The translations under genes and the position numbers were made by a program. A model generated the notes under the pieces. It saw nothing but the letters and a program-made list of their open reading frames with translations. It was not told where the DNA came from and did no database searches. A DNA stretch of 64,000 nt, taken from positions 40,442 through 104,441 of the forward strand of contig JAIYCW010000060.1 in the NCBI GenBank assembly GCA_027487815.1. Direction: 5' to 3'. The DNA comes from Burkholderiales bacterium. GTDB taxonomy: Bacteria > Pseudomonadota > Gammaproteobacteria > Burkholderiales > Burkholderiaceae_E. Below are positions 26,878 through 35,248 of this stretch, one piece after another. Every line of letters starts with the position of its first letter. The first letter of the stretch is position 1.

Positions 26878-27449
26878 CAACGTTCTCTATTAAATGGAGG
26901 AGAAAAAAGTATCGCTGCTCTTTGTGCGCTACAAGCGCCGAAAGCACGCTGTGACCCCCTCACTTTCGTTTTGGTTCGCTCGATCTTGGTGCGGGTTGGA
27001 TCATCCAGATGCCAAACATACGGCAGCCGCAAAGTAGGAGGTCTTGCTTGGTCATGGGGAGCAATAACTCTTGATCCCGCATGCGATCAGCGATCGATGA
27101 TCTTGTGGACCTGCCAAGTACATAACAAGCCCTAATCAGTCGAGTTGGCCGACAACTCAAAGAATCCCCGAATTGCACTGCTTGGAGCTACTGCCCGAGC
27201 GGTTTCGCGGCAACCAGAGAGCGAAGGAAAATCCAAGTTGAAAGCTAAGTGCTTGTTGCACAAGCAGTTACTGAAATCTAATGGCCTGAAGGCCAGTGCA
27301 TGGTGCTGCTCACCTTGCTCGCATCGACGAGCGCCTTCATAACCCGGCTTTAATCAACGGGAGCGGATTTGCGCCATTGGAGAGCGATGCTCTGCCGTCC
27401 AACTACTGGCACTGACAACGTGCAGCCGGCCTGGTTCGACGGCCTCGTT
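26878..27449. other. Non-coding-looking stretch of the accessory region
   Basis: About 570 bp with no convincing gene. Short frames on both strands show no motif or ribosome-binding site and look like decayed DNA. It leads into the first copy of a diverged long repeat. Confidence 0.35.
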
Positions 27450-28115
27450 GAAGTGGTCGCAGTCCTGAAAGCAGTGGGGTAACGCGTGTTTTTAGGGCTT
27501 GCAAGAAGCCGTTTGCTTGGTAAAGTAGTGACATTGATTCCGGCCCAATTGGCCGGCCAGGTGCTCCTAGCGAGCGCCACAAACGGGGCGAAAACGCCCC
27601 AAGCCCCCGCCCCGTAAGGGATGCGATCGGGCGTATTGGATTGTCGCCAAGCCACTCACTTGGTGCCGATCCTGTGATGCTGACCCTCGTGTTGGCGACC
27701 TTATGGCGGCCTTGCTTAGCAAGCGTTCGGCGAAGGCAATTTCCCCAATCAGAAAGCTATGCAGACGTTGACGCAACGAGCTAACGGCTTGATGCAGAAG
27801 CAAAAGCAGTCAATTGCGGGCTCTTGGCAGTGCGCCAAGAACACTCCGCTTGAAACAAACCAGCTGGCGGTGCTGCGGCAGGTTTTTGGGCTCAACCCTA
27901 TCCCTCGGGATTTGGCATTGGGCAGTGGGGCTGGCGGCCTCACCTCGGGTAGACGAGTACCTCTACACCTGGTCTGGCCACCGACGGCCCGCTCCCGGCG
28001 TTACTGGGCACGGCATGGAGCCGTGGGGTGAGTGATTGAGTGAGTGCGTGCGTGTCACTGGATACCCCCGCGTGCCTACCACCTGAGCACACACCTAAAG
28101 GGCGCAAGCCCAGCC
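27450..28115 (+). repeat. Long diverged repeat, copy 1
   Basis: This stretch of about 665 bp is related along its length to 32208-32860. Shared blocks include GGCCCAATT-GGCCGG, ATGCGATCG, AGCAAGCGTT, CTTGATGCAG-AGCAAAAGCA and the end block CGTGGGGTGAGTGAT. Copy 1 contains two hairpins missing from copy 2 (CCGGCC/GGCCGG at 27540-27556; GGGGCG-AAAA-CGCCCC at 27585-27600). A frame begun at 27759 matches the small protein of copy 2 up to LNPI and then continues in another frame, so the coding version here would be frameshifted. It ends 140 bp before the integrase start. Confidence 0.6.
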
Positions 28116-28256
28116 GGTTCCGTCACTGGAGCTGCCACCGGAGGGTGGGTGTCGCAACGCCAACGGGCAAAGCAGCACGCGAAGACCAACACCTTAAGAG
28201 AGCCTTATCCGCAGGATCACCCTGCATGACTAGATGCGATTAACACGGAGCAAGTA

Positions 28257-29810
28257 ATGGATACAACTATGAATCAAATAACAGTGTCGAACACACCGCT
28301 GCAGCGGCTCAGAACTCTGGGGCCGCGGGCTGCGGGTCTGCTTGGGCAAAGTCAAGCTGATCAGCCGACAGCCGAAGTCGCGGCCGCCCGGCTAGCGCGT
28401 CGCCAAGAGCTTAGTCGGAGTGCGAGCTATTGGAACGATCACTCTCCTAGCGGATTAGCTCAGCGCCGGAAGGACTGCAACGATCTTTTTGAATCCTTGC
28501 GCACTCAGCAACAGCAACACCGTCTGCGGGTACCGCTCATGGTGATGTGTGTCCACGCACTTCTGGACCGCACTATTGAATTGGCGCGGCATAAGAACAA
28601 AGGAGTTTCACAAAAAACCAAGTCGCTACGTAAAGAGCGTACTGAACTGCTACTGAGAGATCTAAAGGCTGTGGGTTTTAATATGTATGAATCCACTCCG
28701 ATGGAGCTTAGGGGCCGACATATTCGCAAGCTGGTCCAGGCTTGGGTCGACGCAAGCGATGGACGGGATCCCGGCTACCCGGTTCATGTGATGGCCAAGA
28801 GTACGATCTTGAATGTGTTTAGCCAAGTCCGCTGGCTCATGGAAGCGATCGGCCGCAAAAACGAAGTGGCCGCTATCGCCCACTATGTGGATGATTCTCG
28901 GCGCGTGCGCGTTGATCCGCGAGCGCAAAGAGATAAGAGCTGGAGCGGCAACGGGATCGATATCCAGGCGGTAATTCAGAGCATCGCCAAACGCAACTCA
29001 AGGCTGGCCACAGCGGTCAAGGCGGCACATCTTTTTGGGTTGCGCATTAGCGAAGCGCTCATGTTCAACCCTGCCACCGACATTGCCGAAGACGGCTCGG
29101 TGTTTGGGTTGCCCCCCGGAGAAATGGCGATTGCGGTAATGCGAGGGGCCAAGGGCGGCCGACGGCGGGCGTTCATAGAGCTATCGCCTGATCGACGGCG
29201 CGAAGCGTTAGACCTAAAAGCGCATTGGATCGAGCAATATGGTCAGGAACCTAAGCGGCTTCAGCAGATTAGGGGTGGTCTTGCGCTTGGACCTGCGCGT
29301 GACCGCTTGTACAGCCTGCTGGTCGCTCAGGGGATTGCCCGCTCGAACGGCGTGGTGTTCCACGGATTGCGTGCCGAGCGAATGCTTGACGATGCGGCAA
29401 TGCTCGGGGTACCGGTCAAGGTACGACCAGGGGTGGTGAAGCGCCCCATTGCGCAACAAGATCTGGTGGCTGCGCAGCGATACATGGTGGAGGTAGCTGG
29501 TCACAGTGATGTGACCAAAGCGCGCGCCTACTACGGCCAGATTACTGACCCCGACGGGTCTAGCAAATGCCGTAAATCACCCGTGATCATCAACGGTACG
29601 ATGAAGATGAAGGGGCGGGCACTGGTGCTAGGAGGGGCGAGCATCAAGGTAATGGCAGAGACGCTCGGCATTAGCTCAAGTGCTGGCTACAAATTGTTTG
29701 GTCACGGCGAGCTTAAAGCGCTAAAAGCCATGAGGCCGAGGCGAGCACCTTCAACCGAGGTCACACCAAAATGCTGTGCGACCTCATCGGAGCCGCCCAA
29801 CAGTCGCTAG
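28257..29810 (+). CDS. Large tyrosine recombinase (Integrase_1-like) with extra C-terminal HTH
   Basis: The 517-residue protein carries the tyrosine-recombinase catalytic set: Arg in LFGLRISEAL (about residue 262), Lys in GAKGGRRRAF, HGLRAER (about 368-374), His in AGHSDVTKARAYYGQ (about 414) and the tyrosine in YYGQ (about 425). The core resembles the Integrase_1 group found on genomic islands. Beyond the core, about residues 460-495 (ALVLGGASIKVMAETLGISS...) look like a resolvase-type helix-turn-helix. The ATG has an ACGGAGC ribosome-binding site. It probably moves the surrounding accessory region. Confidence 0.85.
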   Translation: MDTTMNQITVSNTPLQRLRTLGPRAAGLLGQSQADQPTAEVAAARLARRQELSRSASYWNDHSPSGLAQRRKDCNDLFESLRTQQQQHRLRVPLMVMCVHALLDRTIELARHKNKGVSQKTKSLRKERTELLLRDLKAVGFNMYESTPMELRGRHIRKLVQAWVDASDGRDPGYPVHVMAKSTILNVFSQVRWLMEAIGRKNEVAAIAHYVDDSRRVRVDPRAQRDKSWSGNGIDIQAVIQSIAKRNSRLATAVKAAHLFGLRISEALMFNPATDIAEDGSVFGLPPGEMAIAVMRGAKGGRRRAFIELSPDRRREALDLKAHWIEQYGQEPKRLQQIRGGLALGPARDRLYSLLVAQGIARSNGVVFHGLRAERMLDDAAMLGVPVKVRPGVVKRPIAQQDLVAAQRYMVEVAGHSDVTKARAYYGQITDPDGSSKCRKSPVIINGTMKMKGRALVLGGASIKVMAETLGISSSAGYKLFGHGELKALKAMRPRRAPSTEVTPKCCATSSEPPNSR

Positions 29811-29914
29811 GCGGTCGACGCGCTTTGTGCGCAACGGCTGAAGCCGAGCAACTCAGCTGGACCCACCCGACCAGCAACGCGTTATTGGTCTGTCGAACGT
29901 TGCGGCTAAGCAAC

Positions 29915-29962
29915 AAAAAACGCGTTTGCAGGCAAAAAGCGCACTTATAGCGCGCTATAAGT
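29915..29962. repeat. Structured site 1: AAAAAACGCGTTT box plus 20-bp palindrome
   Basis: The 13-bp box AAAAAACGCGTTT at 29915-29927 is followed, with its first base 28 bp upstream of the palindrome's first base, by the perfect palindrome ACTTATAGCGCGCTATAAGT at 29943-29962. Site 2 repeats the same box and the same 28-bp register. Confidence 0.6.
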
Positions 29963-30134
29963 CGGGCGTGCAGGCACACCAAGGCAGGAGGTCGCGCTTC
30001 GTCCTCAATGTGCTCATCTCGTCCGAGGCGACTTGCTGGGAGTGCCCGCACCCTTCTAACCTCGCCTGCGAACTCTGGGGCCATGTATCCCCAGAAGGGT
30101 CAACGCCACCGAGCGATCGCGAAAGGAAGAAACT

Positions 30135-30180
30135 AAAAAACGCGTTTTTCAGCGAATAGGCACCTTCAGAGCGCTGAAGG
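30135..30180. repeat. Structured site 2: AAAAAACGCGTTT box plus hairpin
   Basis: The same 13-bp box AAAAAACGCGTTT at 30135-30147 is followed at exactly the same 28-bp register by CCTTCAG (30163-30169) and CTGAAGG (30174-30180), a 7-bp stem with a 4-bp centre. The hairpin sequence differs from site 1, but the architecture is the same; the two boxes are 220 bp apart. Confidence 0.6.
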
Positions 30181-30936
30181 TCTGACCGCGCTGGCAAACA
30201 CCCCATGCTGAGCTGACCTCCCGAGCTGCGTGCAGCACCCCGCAGCCCGTCGATGAGCGTACCGGATTCATTCGGCTCGGCACATCCCCAAAGCGGCGCG
30301 GGCACCTGCCGCTATCGGCCCGCTGTGTGCGCCCAGGCGATGCTAGTGTGTGCAGGTGGTGCATGGTTTGCCGCCTGTGCATCATGAGGATTGATACACA
30401 CCCGGCGCGTCGAAGTCGGCCAATGAATCACCCCCTCGTTCGCGCTACTCGATCGGGGTCACGTTCCCATAGCTCTTGCTGGCAGCGTTGTGAGCCTTAG
30501 CGTCGATGTGGTCTTTAGTTCAAAAGCCACTTCCCCCGGGATCTCGACCTTGGAGTATTCGCTGATTTTCTGAATGAAATCCTTTGGCTGCTTTACCGTC
30601 CAGTGCGTTTGCACGCCCGCCTGACACCCCCGAACTCCAGGCTCGATGTGAGACCCCCGAAGATCTGGTCTACGTGGTGGGAGAGGCGCAATCGCGTACC
30701 GCAGCTCGGAAGTTGCGCACACATCGGCATCGAGCCTTAATGAAATGTCTCACGACATCGCTTCGTTGGCGCTCAGCCAGCAAGATGCTGATGTGTAGTC
30801 CGAAGTTCAGAACCCAAGCAAAGGCATTCACCATTTATGGTAAATCACCATACGATTTCGCCAAGGCTGAGTATTCGTCTGCAGTTGTATGTCGCTTCAG
30901 CGGGCGAAGGAAGTCGCTAAGAGAGAGGAGAAATCC

Positions 30937-31134
30937 ATGGACAAAACTTTTACGAAAGTTAGCTACACCGAAAGCGTCGAGACCCGCCGGAGTTTGGGGT
31001 GTGAGCAATTTCGGGCAGACATAGGGTACTGGAGTGATCGTGTGATCGCTGACAACACCAAGCATTGCCGACAACTTGTCGTGGCTATGATACTTACCCA
31101 GGCGCTCGGGGTCGCGATCCTAAAGCTCGGGTAA
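30937..31134 (+). pseudogene. Degenerate DUF1640-like coiled-coil/membrane protein
   Basis: From ATG 30937 (behind AGAGAGGAGAAATCC) the frame reads MDKTF then ends in VVAMILTQALGVAILKLG, a C-terminal membrane anchor. It aligns with the intact gene at 31810-32109 at both ends but lacks the middle coiled-coil repeat, so it is a shortened duplicate. It could still be translated as about 65 residues. Confidence 0.5.
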
Positions 31135-31178
31135 TCCAAGTGCAGAATGAGCTGATGTTTTAGCTCTCCCCTAGATGA

Positions 31179-31583
31179 GTGTTGTTTGGGGATTCTGTAT
31201 ACGCCTTTATGCGGGCGGGGATTGGACGAGAAACTATTTGGCGCTTCGAGGGCCTATCCACGCATTGGCGGCAGTACTCAAACTTGCTATTGCCTTTCGC
31301 CCCGAAACTCGGGGGGCACGGGCCGATCGTGCACTTTGATCGTGGAGCTCACTATCATTGGCCAGAATGGCTGGCGCGCACAGAAGGTGTAAGACTGAAT
31401 CGGTTTGTGTCGCGCAAGAAATGCTTCGTAGATAACGCGGCTGATGAGGCATTTTTCGGTAGGTTCAAAAACGAACTGGTCTATCCAAGCAATTGGCAGG
31501 GCATTTCGATAGACAAATTCATGCGAATCTTTCAAAACTACGTCGGCTGTTACAACGAAAAACCAGTCAAGATTTCGGATTAG
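31179..31583 (+). pseudogene. IS3-family (IS150-like) transposase fragment
   Basis: The frame encodes the C-terminal part of an rve-type integrase: HFDRGAHYHWPEWLA, then SRKKCFVDNAADEAFFGRFK, KNELVYPSNWQGISI and a YNEKPVKIS end, with the second Asp and the final Glu of the DDE core. The N-terminal half and the first catalytic Asp are missing, and no terminal repeats were found. It is a dead remnant. Confidence 0.8.
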
Positions 31584-31809
31584 GCCCATAGCCCTTTAGT
31601 GGAACGAGCTAATCTTGGGACTGGGGGATAAATCAGCGCAAAAAAACAGTCTCCACAAAGGAGGAAAATTCGATCCGCGTTGATACAGGCGCCAATTCTC
31701 GACGACCTGTGACGATATCCCGGTCTAGCGCCTTGCCGAAGCGCAGGCAAGGTGAGCCATCCACAACGCAAGTCGAGGCTTGCTTTTAGGAGAAACGAGG
31801 GCAGTACAA

Positions 31810-32109
31810 TTGAGTCTGTACCAAGCCTTGGTGGACATCAAGGTGCCCCCGCATCAAGCGGGGGAAGTGGTGAAGAGTCTGGAGAAGCACATGGACGAGA
31901 CGTTCGCCAAGCTCAGCGCAGTTGAAAGATTCGAGACATCCATGACTGCAACCTTGGAGCAGTTTCGCTCAGAAATGAATGTCAAGTTCGCAGAGGTGAA
32001 TGTCAGGTTCGCCGAGATGCGCGCCGAGCACGCCAAGAGCCACAAAGGGCTTCTCATGGCCATGATCGCCGTCCAGGCACTGAGCGTTTTGATACTCAAG
32101 CTCACCTAA
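31810..32109 (+). CDS. DUF1640-like coiled-coil protein with C-terminal membrane anchor
   Basis: The likely start is TTG 31810, about 20 bp after an AGGAGAAACGAGGG stretch. The protein, about 99 residues, has a helical N-terminus (QALVDIKVPPHQAGEVVKSL), a heptad-type middle with tandem NVKFAEVNVRFAEMRAE, and a hydrophobic C-terminal helix LLMAMIAVQALSVLILKL. This is the DUF1640 pattern. Such proteins are common on mobile elements and phages; function is unknown. A shortened duplicate lies 0.8 kb upstream. Confidence 0.6.
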   Translation: MSLYQALVDIKVPPHQAGEVVKSLEKHMDETFAKLSAVERFETSMTATLEQFRSEMNVKFAEVNVRFAEMRAEHAKSHKGLLMAMIAVQALSVLILKLT

Positions 32110-32207
32110 ATCACGCTACATTCGACCAGACCCTTCGACTCAACAGGGCGCTCGCCGATTTCATAGGAATCATGGGATCCAGAACGTTGGCTTAGGTAAC
32201 GGGAAGC

Positions 32208-32860
32208 TGGTGGCAGTCCTGCAAGCAGCCCGCTCACGTCAAGTATTCTGGCTCACAGCGTCGCTTCAAGTTGGTACAGAAGCGACTGGATTCTGGCCCA
32301 ATTAGCCGGCAAGGCGCTCCTCGTGAGTGCCACAAACCGGCGAACCCGCCCATGCCCCCGCCCCCGAAAGAGATGCGATCGTGCCTACCGGATCGTCACC
32401 GAGCCTCTCACTTCGTGCGGCTCCCACGATCCCAAACCCCCTCAGGCGACCTTGTGGAAGGCGTGCTCAGCAAGCGTTTCACGGGCGCAGTTTCCCAACC
32501 AGACTGCTATGCAAAAGTTGCTGTTACGAGCTAAGTGCTTGATGCAGCAGCAAAAGCAGGCATGTTGCGGGTTCCAGGCAGTACGCCGGGAACACCCCGC
32601 TGTAATAAACCCGCTGGCAATGATGCAGCAGGTTTTTTCGCTCAACCCAATCCTCGGGATAAACCACGGGGGAGCAGCGCTGGGGGCCTCATCCCGTGCA
32701 GACAAGTATCTCTACATCTGGTCTTGGCAGCGACGGCCCACTTCCTGGGTTACTTGGCACGGCATCGGGCCGTGGGGTGAGTGATCGAGTGAGTTCTAGG
32801 GGATGCCCGCTAGCGCTTGCCACCCGAGTACACACCTAAAGGGTGCGAGCCTAGGCAGCC
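32208..32860 (+). repeat. Long diverged repeat, copy 2
   Basis: About 650 bp related to 27450-28115 in the same orientation, at roughly 70% by eye with several indels. It starts soon after the DUF1640-like gene and ends just before an IS3 fragment. Copy 2 keeps an open frame (32509-32784) that is frameshifted in copy 1. Confidence 0.6.
32509..32784 (+). CDS. Possible small protein of the long repeat
   Basis: From ATG 32509 a 91-residue frame reads through LMQQQKQA, NPLAMMQQVFSLNPI and ends in ...RRPTSWVTWHGIGPWGE. The same segments can be found in copy 1 of the repeat but in two frames. Conservation of the final WHG/HG-x2-PWGE block supports coding, but the differences between copies are not clearly synonymous, so this may only reflect shared DNA. 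No known domain. Confidence 0.35.
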   Translation: MQKLLLRAKCLMQQQKQACCGFQAVRREHPAVINPLAMMQQVFSLNPILGINHGGAALGASSRADKYLYIWSWQRRPTSWVTWHGIGPWGE

Positions 32861-32920
32861 GCAGGTCATTTCAAAAAACTTCGATGATTGAAGGTGCTGC
32901 GACGACCGGCTGAATTCATC

Positions 32921-33253
32921 AAATACACCAGTATTGAGTTCGATCTGCGCGGCAAACAAATGGGCGCCAGACCCTCGATGGGATAGGTGGGCGATGCCTA
33001 CGATAACGCCATGGCCGAGAGCTTCTTTGCCACCTTGGAGTGTGAGCCGATTGATCGGCGCAGCTGGCAATCAAAGACACAAGCTCGGCTTGATGTCTTC
33101 ACATGGATCGAGTCTTGGTACAACCCGAATCGGCGCCATTCGGCGCTGAACCAAAAATCCCGCAATAACTTCGAAAGAGGCATGATTCACAGCGATGCCA
33201 CTACCTCAAACACCGACCCTGTTACACCCGAATCACATTTCTCTCCGGTATGA
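32921..33253 (+). pseudogene. IS3-family transposase (OrfB) fragment with in-frame stop
   Basis: The frame reads KYTSIEFDLRGKQMGARPSMG, then a TAG codon, then VGDAYDNAMAESFFATLECE, RRSWQSKTQARLDVFTWIES and WYNPNRRHSALNQKS. That is the end of an IS3-group OrfB with the final Asp and Glu of its DDE core. The stop interrupts the highly conserved S-x-GDAYDNA site. N-terminal half absent. Confidence 0.8.
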
Positions 33254-33496
33254 GGGGGTAACTCCAACTCCAGGACTTTACCTCGCACGAAACAGCTAAT
33301 ATTGAACTTCGCCGCACGCTCTTTTGCTTGCTCGACTACTGGGGTATCGATCGGGTGACGTTCTTTACCGCTTGACGAATGGCTAGGAAAGCGCTGATGA
33401 CGGTTAGCGGTCGTAGTCAGTAGATACGCGAGGGTTAAGAAAAGAAGGTAACGCAAATAGGATATTTAGGCTTGTTGAGCCGGCAAGGGAGGCTTC

Positions 33497-35248
33497 ATGT
33501 ATTTGGGCGGTTTAACAATTTCGCGTTTTCGGTCTTGCGACAATGTGACCATCAGCCTCCGTCCCGACCTGACGGTCTTGGTCGGTGAGAATAATGGCGG
33601 CAAATCCAATGTCGTAGACGCGATCCGGTTGCTCACCTTGCCATTGAGTGGACGCCGGGAGCGGTATCCGGAGGATGAAGATGTACGACGCCACGCGACT
33701 GTCCCGAACTTCCAGATCGAAGGTGTTTTCCGAGAACTCAGCGACACGCTGAAAGGACTGCTGATCTCGGCGGTCCCAGATCCCACCAAGAACGAAGCCG
33801 TCTTCGGCTATCGGTATGAGTCACGGTCCGAGCGTGCGCCGCGTGGCAAGACCACGGTTTGGGCCGGGCGCTTCGACACCAACGAACCGGAGGTCGGCTC
33901 CTCTGAACTGATACGGAATGTCTACCTACCTCCTTTACGCGATGCGCATCAAGCGCTTGGTACTGGCAGCGGTACTCGGGTCATGGCGCTGCTGCGCAAC
34001 TTCCTACCAAAGGATCAAGAACAAGATTTCCTCGCTGGCGTCAGGCGAGCGGATGAACGGCCTGACATGCTGACCACGATGAACATGGAGATCGGTACCG
34101 CCCTAGGTTTGCTGACCAATGGGGTTCGCCCGCAAACGGCAGCGCTAGACTTCGGCGCCGAAACCCTACTCGACGTCGCCCGCGATTTGAGGTTTCGTCT
34201 GGCAGATTCTGGTCTGGTACCCGAAGACATCCGGGCGTCTGGTCTGGGCTACTCCAATCTACTCTATATGGCCACAGTGGTGGTCGAACTATCCAAAGCC
34301 AAGGAAGCCGACCTCACGATTTTCCTCGTCGAAGAACCTGAAGCGCATCTGCACCCGCAGTTGCAGGTGCTTGTGCTCGAATTCCTGCTAGACCAAGCGC
34401 GCCAATCGACTGGTCGTGTCGTTGAGCCTGGCAAACCGGAAGGCCGCATCCAGATCGTCGTGACAACCCATTCGCCGAACCTGACGGCATGGGTCTCTCC
34501 GACGCATCTAGTGGTCATGCGTTCGCGTCGTCGCGACCAAAACGGGGTCGCGGTTTCAGAATCCGTCAGTGTGCCCATTGCCGAAATCGGGCTCAAGCCA
34601 AAGACACTGGATAAGATCAGCCGCTATCTGGACGTGACGCGATCCGCGCTGCTGTTCGGCAGTAGGGCCATCCTAGTGGAAGGAATCGCGGAGGCGCTGC
34701 TGTTGCCCGTATTGGCGCAGAAGCTTGTTCTCGTCGGTGATGCCGATGGATGGCTCCGGTTCAAGGGAGCCGTCATCGTGCCGATCGAAGGCGTGGACTT
34801 CCGGCCATACGTAGAGGTGCTGCTACGCCCACATGGCGATGCACGCATCGCTGACCGTCTGATTGTGATCACCGACGCGGACCCAACTGTGTTGGGAAAT
34901 CGGAAGGTTGATCTGGAAAAACTTGCCGTGACGCATGGTGCACCGCAGGCACTTACCGTGCTAACCAATCAGCACACGTTAGAGCACGAGATTTTCAGCG
35001 CTGGAAACGAAGCCTTCCTCAAGAGTGCGTTTCTTCGTCTGCATCGCAACTCGCGTCACGACTGGGAGGATCAAATCGAGAGAGTCGCAGTGCAAGACCG
35101 TCCCGATGCATTTCTCAAGCTGATTGATACGAAAAAGACGCGCAAGGGCGACTTGGCTCAGGCCATGGCTTCACGTATTGCAGCAGGCGAACCATTTGTC
35201 GTACCGCCCTATCTCGCTGATGCAATTCGTGGCGCTTCGCAAGCATGA
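33497..35248 (+). CDS. gajA: Gabija protein GajA (OLD-family ATPase-nuclease)
   Basis: The 583-residue protein begins with an ABC/SMC-like ATPase: LTISRFRSCDNVTI, Walker A GENNGGKSN (about residues 29-37), and FLVEEPEAHLHP (Walker B, about 276). It ends with a TOPRIM nuclease domain with the glutamate in VEGIAEALLLP (about 396) and the DxD in VITDADPT (about 460). Length and layout match GajA. In Gabija, GajA is a nicking endonuclease whose activity is held back by nucleotides and released when phage replication depletes them. A GGGAGG ribosome-binding site precedes ATG 33497. It overlaps gajB by 4 bp. Confidence 0.9.
   Translation: MYLGGLTISRFRSCDNVTISLRPDLTVLVGENNGGKSNVVDAIRLLTLPLSGRRERYPEDEDVRRHATVPNFQIEGVFRELSDTLKGLLISAVPDPTKNEAVFGYRYESRSERAPRGKTTVWAGRFDTNEPEVGSSELIRNVYLPPLRDAHQALGTGSGTRVMALLRNFLPKDQEQDFLAGVRRADERPDMLTTMNMEIGTALGLLTNGVRPQTAALDFGAETLLDVARDLRFRLADSGLVPEDIRASGLGYSNLLYMATVVVELSKAKEADLTIFLVEEPEAHLHPQLQVLVLEFLLDQARQSTGRVVEPGKPEGRIQIVVTTHSPNLTAWVSPTHLVVMRSRRRDQNGVAVSESVSVPIAEIGLKPKTLDKISRYLDVTRSALLFGSRAILVEGIAEALLLPVLAQKLVLVGDADGWLRFKGAVIVPIEGVDFRPYVEVLLRPHGDARIADRLIVITDADPTVLGNRKVDLEKLAVTHGAPQALTVLTNQHTLEHEIFSAGNEAFLKSAFLRLHRNSRHDWEDQIERVAVQDRPDAFLKLIDTKKTRKGDLAQAMASRIAAGEPFVVPPYLADAIRGASQA

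Larger units (their letters stand above)
29811..30888. other. Region behind the integrase with two hairpin sites, no clear gene
   Basis: About 1.1 kb without a convincing gene. It contains two structured sites (29915-29962 and 30135-30180). The rest, including short frames around 30459-30722 (minus) and 30584 (plus), shows no motif. It may be the attachment region of the element; this is inferred from position next to the recombinase. Confidence 0.4.

Noticed and set aside
33187..33456. 89-codon minus-strand frame upstream of gajA
   Set aside because: It has a short hydrophobic start but runs into the IS3 fragment, and no family is recognisable; treated as part of the Gabija upstream region.
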